A stretch of 11,834 bases of DNA from Nitrosotalea sp. (lineage in GTDB: Archaea > Thermoproteota > Nitrososphaeria > Nitrososphaerales > Nitrosopumilaceae): NCBI GenBank assembly GCA_023252335.1, contig JAJPEA010000049.1:1-11834 (forward strand), read 5' to 3'. The notes under the pieces are model-generated. The model made no database searches. It saw only the letters and a list, made by a program, of their open reading frames with translations, and was not told where the DNA came from. Shown piece after piece: positions 6,648-11,834 of the stretch (position 1 is its first letter; each line of letters starts with the position of its first letter). A program made the position numbers and the translations under genes.

Positions 6648-6725
6648 GATCCGCATATGTAGATCATGATCAACATACATAGATCTAGATCTACAAGATA
6701 TGATCATGATCCATATATGTGGATC
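6648..6725. promoter_or_regulatory. GATC iteron array, probable operator of the divergent promoter region
   Basis: GATC occurs at 6648, 6662, 6668, 6682, 6688, 6702, 6708 and 6722, so spacing alternates exactly 14, 6, 14, 6, 14, 6, 14. This gives four GATC-N10-GATC units with a 20-bp period, near two helical turns, so all would lie on one DNA face. The junctions are perfect palindromes (GATCATGATC, GATCTAGATC, GATCATGATC). The array is also one larger palindrome centred at 6686.5: outer arms 6648-6671 and 6702-6725 match as inverted repeats at 21 of 24 positions, around the perfect core TAGATCTAGATCTA (6680-6693). It lies between abiEi and the divergent nuclease/TPR cluster. The likely role is cooperative repressor binding. 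An origin-like iteron is an alternative. Confidence 0.75.
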
Positions 6726-6737
6726 AGTATTAAAAAA

Positions 6738-6753
6738 GGTAGTGCTAGCTACC
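6738..6753. repeat. Short inverted repeat beside the GATC array
   Basis: GGTAG-TGCTAG-CTACC has 5-bp arms and a 6-base loop, 12 bases to the right of the array. It may be an extra operator half. The arms are short enough to be chance. Confidence 0.3.
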
Positions 6754-6785
6754 AAATTAAGCAGAATAATTGTGTGAAAAATAGT

Positions 6786-6793
6786 CTTTTAAG
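6786..6793 (+). promoter_or_regulatory. TATA-like box for the nuclease/TPR cluster
   Basis: CTTTTAAG at -34 to -27 from ATG 6820, roughly at the leaderless distance. It sits 61 bases from the edge of the GATC array, so binding there could affect this promoter less directly than abiEi. Confidence 0.35.
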
Positions 6794-6819
6794 ATGCAAA
6801 AAATAGAAAAATATGTTTT

Positions 6820-7635
6820 ATGCAAAGCAAAAAAAGCTTAGAGGATGACGTAAAAGGCCTATTTATAGACGATTTTAATCGACCTAAAAGAAAGCCTATG
6901 CATGAAACTGCCATACAAATAGCCATGGAATACAAATACGATCATAAAAGAACTTCATATGCATTAAGACAGCTTGAAAACCACAATATCTTATTCTCTA
7001 TTAAACAGAAAATAGAAGGTATAGGGAATATTAGATTTTTTATGGTAAATAATCAGAACACCTTAAAAAATCAAGACAGGCTCATGAAAAAGATTTCAAA
7101 TTATTCTTACTGGATAAAACGATACTCTGATTACAACATAACAAAAATGTTAGGGGCGCATCTTCATGCATTAGTTAAAGCAGAACTGCAGGCAGAAGGA
7201 TTCAAAATCATAAATGAGTATACAAGTCAATTTAAAGAAAATAAATGGCCTGGTAGAGAAACATTAGATATCATAGCAGAGCATAGTAACCATCACTTAC
7301 CAATTGGAGTAGAAGTCAAAAACATGCTATCGCTCATTCCTCATGCTGAGGTTTCAAAGAAAATTGAAATATGCAATTTTTTAGGTGTTAAACCAGTTTT
7401 TGCATGTAGATGGATAGAACCTTATAGAAAGAAAATACAAGAAAACCTAGGTTTTGCCTGGCAATTTAAGAATCAGATCTATCCTCTAGGGCAAGAAAGT
7501 TTTGTGAAAGAACTAAGAAAGAGGTTCAATTTCCCAGTAGAAGTGGCCTCTGAATTACCAAATGAGAATATTTTAGAGTTTAAGGAATGGTTAGAAAATA
7601 TAGAAAAGAATATCTCCGAGAACAGGAGTATTTAA
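6820..7635 (+). CDS. Winged-helix and PD-(D/E)XK nuclease-like protein
   Basis: This 271-residue protein has two visible parts. Residues about 20-80 look like a winged helix (ETAIQIAMEYKYDHKRTSYA, then LENHNILFSIKQK and the wing IGNIRFFMV). Residues about 110-200 carry a PD-(D/E)XK core: E122 in a helix (ALVKAELQAEGFKI), D150 (ETLDIIAEH), and E165-V-K167 (PIGVEVKN), followed by a helix and strand (KPVFACRWI) typical of the fold. Family members are metal-dependent DNA nucleases, including restriction and Holliday-junction enzymes; the substrate here is unknown. It heads a plus-strand cluster in which the next gene begins two bases after its stop. It is divergent from the AbiE pair across the GATC array. 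A defence role is inferred from context only. Confidence 0.7.
   Translation: MQSKKSLEDDVKGLFIDDFNRPKRKPMHETAIQIAMEYKYDHKRTSYALRQLENHNILFSIKQKIEGIGNIRFFMVNNQNTLKNQDRLMKKISNYSYWIKRYSDYNITKMLGAHLHALVKAELQAEGFKIINEYTSQFKENKWPGRETLDIIAEHSNHHLPIGVEVKNMLSLIPHAEVSKKIEICNFLGVKPVFACRWIEPYRKKIQENLGFAWQFKNQIYPLGQESFVKELRKRFNFPVEVASELPNENILEFKEWLENIEKNISENRSI
7624..7628 (+). promoter_or_regulatory. Shine-Dalgarno site deciding the TPR gene start
   Basis: AGGAG, with nine bases between it and the GTG at 7638. It lies inside the end of the upstream gene and supports translation of the TPR gene from an operon messenger. The in-frame ATG at 7587 has no such site. Confidence 0.6.
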
Positions 7636-7637
7636 TC

Positions 7638-8114
7638 GTGAACAACTTAAGTGATCTTCTCAATTATACCTATGGTCTTTGTGAAGATGGCGATTATGAT
7701 AATGCATTGGAGTACTTCGATGCCATTTTAAGAAGAGACCCAGAAAATATCCAAATATTAATCGACAAAGGCATCACATTAGAATATCTCGATAGATTTG
7801 ACGAGTCACTGGAATGCTATAATAGTGCTCTAAGATTAGACCCAACAAACGCAAACGCTCTTATCAATAAAGGTGCAGTACTACACAAAATGAATAGATA
7901 TCACGATGCGATAGTCTACTATGATCAAGCCTTAAAATCAGATAAAGAATTAGTAAATGCACTAACCTACAAAGGACTGGCATTAGGGGAGTTAGGAGAA
8001 CTAGAAAAAGCACTTCAGTGTTTTGACAATGCGATTTCAGTGGATCCTATGTATGAACTTGCGATTCAAAGCAGGAAAACTGCGTTAAAATTACTACACG
8101 CGCAAACCAAGTAG
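7638..8114 (+). CDS. TPR-repeat protein
   Basis: This protein has 158 residues from a GTG start and is made almost entirely of four tetratricopeptide repeats, at about 8-38, 40-72, 74-106 and 107-140. Each shows the G/A-Y/F-A pattern, for example GDYDNALEYFDAILRRDP, DRFDESLECYNSALRLDP and GELEKALQCFDNAISVDP. TPRs form a helical groove that binds a peptide or partner protein, so it has no catalysis of its own. The GTG at 7638 is chosen because AGGAG lies ahead of it and it follows the nuclease stop by two bases; an upstream in-frame ATG at 7587 would overlap the nuclease by 49 bases. The tight coupling suggests it is a partner, scaffold or regulator of the nuclease. That is inference. Such repeats are common, so family identity beyond TPR is not claimed. 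Confidence 0.85.
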   Translation: MNNLSDLLNYTYGLCEDGDYDNALEYFDAILRRDPENIQILIDKGITLEYLDRFDESLECYNSALRLDPTNANALINKGAVLHKMNRYHDAIVYYDQALKSDKELVNALTYKGLALGELGELEKALQCFDNAISVDPMYELAIQSRKTALKLLHAQTK

Positions 8115-8139
8115 TACTCTTCTTCACAACTTAGTACTA
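8112..8139. repeat. Inverted repeat TAGTACT-N14-AGTACTA
   Basis: Seven-base arms, the left one beginning at the TPR gene's TAG stop codon. It is followed by AAAA rather than T's on the plus strand. It could be an intercistronic RNA stem before the 80-residue gene. Confidence 0.35.
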
Positions 8140-8155
8140 AAACTGTTAACCTACC

Positions 8156-8159
8156 GGAG
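8156..8159 (+). promoter_or_regulatory. Shine-Dalgarno site of the 80-residue protein gene
   Basis: GGAG five bases before ATG 8165. No good TATA box sits at the leaderless distance, which suggests the gene is translated from the upstream operon transcript. Confidence 0.5.
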
Positions 8160-8164
8160 TAAGA

Positions 8165-8407
8165 ATGAAAATTAAAAGACTGAGCATGCTTAAATTTGAA
8201 TACCCAAGACCCACAAAATCAGGAGAGAAAGTCTCCAAAATCTGGAATGAATTGCTGTCTACCTGGGGAGAATTTAAGACGGCAAGATTGGAAAATAACA
8301 CTCTTAAAATGCGTGAATGTGCAACAAGAATTAGAGTTTTACAGGATGATTTAGGTATAACAAAGGCCGATTTCCCTGAGTTGAATGAAATCGAAGTGGC
8401 TATTTAG
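8165..8407 (+). CDS. Small hypothetical protein, 80 residues
   Basis: I do not recognise this gene. It encodes an 80-residue, mainly helical, charged protein: a basic N-terminus with a possible strand (MKIKRLSMLKFEYPRP), then two predicted helices (SKIWNELLSTWGEFKTARLE and LKMRECATRIRVLQDDLG), and an acidic end. A good GGAG site and continuous orientation make it the probable third gene of the nuclease/TPR cluster, 50 bases after the TPR stop. An 8-bp hairpin 11 bases after its stop may mark the end of the operon. It could be a small partner, inhibitor or immunity-type protein of the nuclease; nothing in the sequence tests that. Confidence 0.7.
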   Translation: MKIKRLSMLKFEYPRPTKSGEKVSKIWNELLSTWGEFKTARLENNTLKMRECATRIRVLQDDLGITKADFPELNEIEVAI

Positions 8408-8418
8408 ATAGGATGAAT

Positions 8419-8439
8419 TTGAACCAACTAATGGTTCAA
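8419..8439 (+). terminator. Hairpin after the nuclease/TPR cluster
   Basis: TTGAACCA-ACTAA-TGGTTCAA has a perfect 8-bp stem with a 5-base loop, 11 bases after the TAG. No T-run follows directly, but a second weaker stem (AAAAGG 8456-8461, CCTTTT 8475-8480) ends in TTTT. It may act as a terminator or as an operator before the AIPR gene. Confidence 0.4.
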
Positions 8440-8512
8440 GTCTGTTTAAATCCGTAAAAGGAATATGACTTTACCCTTTTCTAGTATAAATCTGCATAAA
8501 ATTAGGGATCAA

Positions 8513-8520
8513 TTTTAATT
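8513..8520 (+). promoter_or_regulatory. TATA box for the AIPR gene
   Basis: TTTTAATT centred 27 bases before the TTG at 8543. It is the main support for a TTG-initiated leaderless transcript, because no ATG or GTG and no Shine-Dalgarno site lies near. Confidence 0.5.
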
Positions 8521-8542
8521 CCAGCTAATTCTAGTACAAGAA

Positions 8543-10261
8543 TTGCTCACACAGGAAAATGAAGTACCTAAAAGTTTTCATCAAAGTGTAATTGACAGCA
8601 TAGAAGAAAAAGTTCAGGAAGCTGAAAATAACAATTATCTCAAAGGAAGAAAATTCTTAGAATGGGTTCTACCTAGATTATTTGAAATCACTCATGAACA
8701 AGTTGAAAATCAGGAAATAACCGATCGTTCACATGATGAAGGGATTGATGTATGGGATTATATTGAAACGGGAGAAGATGATGAAGAAAGTGGGGTTGTA
8801 AGACTTTTTCAAGTCAAATATGGTAAAACATATGATATTGAGAAAGAAGTTGCAGGGTTTGAGAGAGACATCTCCACTTTTCTAAGAAAAAAACCCTATG
8901 AGATAAAGCGGGATGATTTAAGAGAACTTCATAACAAAATCAACGAAGAGCGTTATAGAATTGATTTATTTTTAATAACTAACCAAAGTATAAACGTAAA
9001 AGCTAGACGTAAATGTAAGATCATCGGAATAGACCAAATCGTAACAAATCTGTGGGAAGAAATAGCGGGCAAACCCAAAGGAAAGCAGGCAAAATTAACA
9101 TTAGAAAAATTCATGCCATATGAAAAATCTCTTATTGGAGTAGTGTCTCCCTCAGAGTTAGTAAGGTTCGTTACTGAAAATGAATCATATATCTTTGAAT
9201 CCAACATAAGGAAATACCTTCAAAAAACTAAGGTAAACAAAGGACTAATTCAAACCTTACGAGATCGCGTAGGAGATTTATTTTATTTCAATAATGGCAT
9301 AACCATTGTTGCAAAAAAATTCGACGTTGAAGACCACAGCATATTGCTTTACGAACCACAGATTGTGAACGGTGCTCAGACATCTAGCATCATAGCCGAA
9401 TATCTTCCTAGAAATACCAGAGCCAAAGGTGGAGTTCAAGTGACAATAATAAAATCTGATGATGAAGCTACTAGAGCAGAAATTACACAATATCGAAATT
9501 CACAAAATGCTGTGAAAGGCCGTGATCTGATATCATTACAAGCTTTTCACGCAAAAATTCATGCAGAACTTCATTTGAAGAGATATTATTATGAACAACA
9601 AGCCGGAGCATGGATTGCTAAACCCGTTGAAGAAAAGAATAGGTATACGGGGGAAGATGCATATAACAAATACTTAGGGGAAAACCATGATCACGTTATT
9701 CCTGCATATGAGGCAATTCAAGCTATGGTAGCTGGACTTTGGCAAAATCCTACAAAGCCATATTCTAGTATAGCAAGTTTTCTGCCTAGCGGTACCTTCT
9801 ATCCTAAAATTTTCACGCATGATTTACCTGAAGATTTTCGCCTTCTCTTCTATCCATACTTAGTAAAAATTTATGCAACTGACGAATTCGGTTATGGCAC
9901 TAAAGATGATTCGAAACAGCAGAAACAATATGCCCGACTACTTTTTGTCACAGTTTATTTCAAAATTCTTACTGATTTCATTATAAAACGTGATTTACAA
10001 GAGATTAGAAATAATCCATTCCTAATGGAAAAATATTTTAAAAATTTTGAAACTAATTCGAAGTTGTTAAGATTCTGTCATCAAGCTATTGAAAATAATT
10101 ATTTTCCTAATGCCATGGAATATTATAACAAAAATGAGATATCTACATGGCATAATTTCTTTGCACAGCATTCGTGGAAGCCAGAACTAATTGAAAGCCT
10201 CACCAACTATGTCAAATATAACAAAGACGAGTTGGAGAAAATACGAAGAGAATTCAGATAA
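8543..10261 (+). CDS. AIPR-family abortive-infection protein with N-terminal nuclease-like domain
   Basis: This 572-residue protein carries the hallmarks of the AIPR family (abortive infection phage resistance): YFNNGITIVA at about 248-257, QIVNGAQTSSII at about 273-284, and the stretch RNSQNAVKGRDL at about 318-329, with a long helical C-terminal region. The N-terminal 120 residues look like a PD-(D/E)XK nuclease domain: E40 in a helix, D69 (DEGIDVWDY), and Q90-V-K92 (LFQVKYGK), with Q replacing the usual acidic residue as in Mrr-like enzymes. AIPR proteins occur in bacterial and archaeal defence loci and the mechanism is not settled. The start is a TTG with a TATA box 27 bases upstream; no in-frame ATG precedes the conserved region. 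The length fits an intact gene. No partner gene is adjacent on this strand. Confidence 0.85.
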   Translation: MLTQENEVPKSFHQSVIDSIEEKVQEAENNNYLKGRKFLEWVLPRLFEITHEQVENQEITDRSHDEGIDVWDYIETGEDDEESGVVRLFQVKYGKTYDIEKEVAGFERDISTFLRKKPYEIKRDDLRELHNKINEERYRIDLFLITNQSINVKARRKCKIIGIDQIVTNLWEEIAGKPKGKQAKLTLEKFMPYEKSLIGVVSPSELVRFVTENESYIFESNIRKYLQKTKVNKGLIQTLRDRVGDLFYFNNGITIVAKKFDVEDHSILLYEPQIVNGAQTSSIIAEYLPRNTRAKGGVQVTIIKSDDEATRAEITQYRNSQNAVKGRDLISLQAFHAKIHAELHLKRYYYEQQAGAWIAKPVEEKNRYTGEDAYNKYLGENHDHVIPAYEAIQAMVAGLWQNPTKPYSSIASFLPSGTFYPKIFTHDLPEDFRLLFYPYLVKIYATDEFGYGTKDDSKQQKQYARLLFVTVYFKILTDFIIKRDLQEIRNNPFLMEKYFKNFETNSKLLRFCHQAIENNYFPNAMEYYNKNEISTWHNFFAQHSWKPELIESLTNYVKYNKDELEKIRREFR

Positions 10262-10345
10262 ACAAATAGAAAAAAATCGAAGTACGGAAGACAATTGCAA
10301 TGCTTATCTCAAGGCTACTGAGGTTTATGATTAGTGAATCAACAC

Positions 10346-10382
10346 TAACTGAGATACGCCATATGGACATTAATTGAGATAC
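10346..10382 (+). repeat. Two direct copies of TAAYTGAGATAC
   Basis: TAACTGAGATAC (10346-10357) and TAATTGAGATAC (10371-10382), 25 bases apart, lie in the 223-base gap between the AIPR and HEPN-like genes. Nothing else is clear in that gap. The gap is convergent, so this is not an obvious promoter element. Confidence 0.3.
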
Positions 10383-10484
10383 TCTACATTTAATCTTCGT
10401 CTAACATAGATTGTTAATTGGTTTAGTCTGAATTTTTATCTATTAAATTATGACTTTCTAACACAGAATAAATCCCACTTTCGA

Positions 10485-11573
10485 TTAGAGAGTTGTCTTG
10501 TAGTTATTGCGTTTATTGTTTTTCTTTCGTTTGTATTTTGTTTTTCTTTCTGTTTTCTTCATCACATGGAATGGAAAAAACTTTGATTTTACACTACCAT
10601 CATCATCTCCGCTTTTCTTAAACCACCAATTGAGGTTTTGAGGAAATGTTTTAAAAACAGTACCCAAATCCATCGGAAAAGAATTGAATGGATCCATGAT
10701 CTGGGTTATTCCCTCAAATGAAGGATTGTTTACAATTGTATATGGTTCATTATCTTCTAACAAACCCATGGATGCTTGATATGTTTTTCTTCTTACGATT
10801 GTTGGGTCATGCCATGCAGATTTATTAAATAAAACATCATACGCTGCTTGTCTGACTCTTACTATTACTCGTATTACATCTGATTCATAGATGAGCTTAT
10901 TTCTTCTATCTGCGTGAGTAGAACCATCTCGTAACTCAATTATCCATTTTTTTATCTCATCTTTGTGATAAACAACATCTGATTTACTAAGAAAGACATG
11001 TAGTGCATCAACCAATTTGTTTGAATTTAATGCGAATGCTCTTTCAAACAGTCTTACATATTCATGCAATTGACCAACTACACTTTCTTGGGATAATGCT
11101 ACTGCAAGAAATTCACATCCTTCTTGTCTATCCAGAAGTGGTTCCTTCATAATTATATCTTGCAAGCTAAATTTGAAATCATTATTTGTATTGGCAAAAT
11201 ATTCGATTCCAGTAGTGCTATTTAGGAAATCTAATTCTTTTTGATTTTCTGGTATAAACACTACACATGGAGTAGGAGAACTTATGGTTCGACCACGAAA
11301 TTCTGAGATTGCTACAAGATTTCCAATTATTTGTAATGCCTCTTCTAATTCAATTCTATCTTGTTCTGGAACTACCAATAACTTATCTCGAGTAACTTTT
11401 GGTTGATACTTTAAGTTCTTCTCTGCAACTAAAATCAATCGCTGTTGTCCAGATTTTTCTACTATATTGCTTTGTATGGATTTGATTGTATACTGTCCAA
11501 TATTTATCTCAAATAGTTTCCAGCGTTCTTGCGGTGTGGTTAGACTAAGACATACTAATCTTGCTAATTTCAT
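10485..11573 (-). CDS. HEPN-like RNase-motif protein with basic C-terminal tail
   Basis: This 362-residue protein is not assigned to a named family. Residues about 160-250 are helical and carry R215-D-G-S-T-H220 (IIELRDGSTHADRR), which matches the R-x4-6-H signature of HEPN ribonuclease domains, followed by a long helix (YESDVIRVIVRVRQAAYDVL). The N-terminal 140 residues are a mixed strand/helix domain I do not recognise. The region from 270 to 330 is Pro/Phe/Asn-rich, and the last 30 residues are strongly basic (KKTERKTKYKRKKNNKRNNY), suited to nucleic-acid or ribosome contact. ATG 11573 has a TATA box at -32 to -25. It converges on the AIPR gene. An RNase acting in defence is inferred from motif and neighbourhood. 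A chance R-x4-H in a non-enzymatic helical protein is possible. Confidence 0.65.
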   Translation of the reverse strand: MKLARLVCLSLTTPQERWKLFEINIGQYTIKSIQSNIVEKSGQQRLILVAEKNLKYQPKVTRDKLLVVPEQDRIELEEALQIIGNLVAISEFRGRTISSPTPCVVFIPENQKELDFLNSTTGIEYFANTNNDFKFSLQDIIMKEPLLDRQEGCEFLAVALSQESVVGQLHEYVRLFERAFALNSNKLVDALHVFLSKSDVVYHKDEIKKWIIELRDGSTHADRRNKLIYESDVIRVIVRVRQAAYDVLFNKSAWHDPTIVRRKTYQASMGLLEDNEPYTIVNNPSFEGITQIMDPFNSFPMDLGTVFKTFPQNLNWWFKKSGDDDGSVKSKFFPFHVMKKTERKTKYKRKKNNKRNNYKTTL

Positions 11574-11597
11574 ACTCAGACTAATTATCTATCAGAC

Positions 11598-11605
11598 TTT
11601 ATTTA
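11598..11605 (-). promoter_or_regulatory. TATA box for the HEPN-like gene
   Basis: On the minus strand this reads TAAATAAA at -32 to -25 from ATG 11573, the leaderless distance. It supports the start. Confidence 0.5.
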
Positions 11606-11696
11606 GTATAGCTCTCCTGTTCATTTATTGACTGATAAGAAAACTAATGATTCAGGTGATCAACGGAGGAAACTATTAGGAAATTTTTGAGCAAAT

Positions 11697-11834
11697 ATGA
11701 TCAAAGATGGATCAAAGTTGCAAAAACTTTATGTTTTTGAATATGCAAGAAGCATTGTAAACTTGAAAACCAATACCACGTTTTTCATTCATTGGGTTTC
11801 GAATCAGGACCGACGAACCCACCCCCGGTATACA
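11697..11834 (+). CDS. Open frame running off the right edge, hypothetical
   Basis: From ATG 11697 a frame of 46 codons stays open to the window end, reading MIKDGSKLQKLYVFEYARSI first and ending in a basic stretch (QDRRTHPRYT). An in-frame TGA at 11688 rules out a longer start. AACTATTA at -26 to -19 is a mediocre TATA candidate. The last 35 bases are much richer in G+C than the rest. I do not recognise it, and it is too short to call firmly; it may be non-coding. Confidence 0.25.
   Translation, partial: MIKDGSKLQKLYVFEYARSIVNLKTNTTFFIHWVSNQDRRTHPRYT

Noticed and set aside
6648..6725. CRISPR array or phage-type attachment site
   Set aside because: Repeat units are 18-20 bases with only 10 variable bases between GATCs and 2-base gaps. 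There are no spacer-length intervals, no cas genes and no integrase.
7587..7637. Longer TPR protein from ATG 7587
   Set aside because: It would overlap the nuclease gene by 49 bases, lacks a Shine-Dalgarno site, and the added residues are not TPR-like; GTG 7638 has AGGAG at good distance.
11788..11834. tRNA 3' end suggested by GGTTTCGAATC near the right edge
   Set aside because: The T-loop has an extra base, and no D-arm, anticodon arm or acceptor partner is found in the 70 bases upstream.
1..11834. Integrase, replication initiator or relaxase that would prove a mobile element
   Set aside because: No protein with tyrosine-recombinase, serine-recombinase, HUH or replication-helicase motifs was found, so mobility is left as inference.

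Overview
The window looks like part of an archaeal accessory region, most likely from an AT-rich member of the Nitrososphaerota (Thaumarchaeota) or a close relative. This is an inference from three things: most genes carry an archaeal TATA box about 21-33 bases before the start codon, which indicates leaderless transcripts; where Shine-Dalgarno sites occur they match the archaeal 16S tail (GGTGAT, AGGAG); and the gene content (actin-like ATPase, AbrB-fold proteins, HerA-family ATPase) fits. No ribosomal, metabolic or tRNA gene is visible to fix the taxonomy.

Layout. At the left edge (1-476, minus) is a PD-(D/E)XK nuclease-like gene with a frameshift in an A-rich tract. Next is a single-pass membrane protein gene (684-1598, minus), divergent from an actin-like ATPase gene (1673-2527, plus). 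The actin gene converges on, and overlaps, a two-gene operon of small AbrB-fold proteins (2490-2892, minus). After an intergenic stretch of about 350 bases comes a HerA/VirD4-type DNA-translocase ATPase with a C-terminal winged helix and nuclease-like domain (3249-5246, minus). The actin and HerA genes are visibly richer in G+C than everything to their right.

From about 5300 to 11600 the content resembles a defence island. It holds an AbiEi/AbiEii-type toxin-antitoxin pair (5312-6636, minus); a divergent plus-strand cluster of winged-helix/PD-(D/E)XK nuclease, TPR protein and an 80-residue protein (6820-8407); an AIPR-family protein with its own N-terminal nuclease-like domain (8543-10261, plus); and a protein with a HEPN-like RNase motif and a basic tail (10485-11573, minus). 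An open frame runs off the right edge.

The most striking non-coding element lies between the AbiE pair and the nuclease/TPR cluster. At 6648-6725 there are eight GATC tetramers with spacing strictly alternating 14 and 6 bases. They form four GATC-N10-GATC units with a 20-bp period, nested in one 78-bp palindrome. It sits in the only divergent promoter region of the defence block and is a good candidate operator for AbiEi, possibly co-ordinating both directions.

Inferred cooperation: the actin-like protein, the AbrB pair and the HerA-like ATPase could segregate or move the DNA of an integrated element, while the right half stabilises and defends it. No integrase, replication protein or attachment site is seen, so mobility is not shown.
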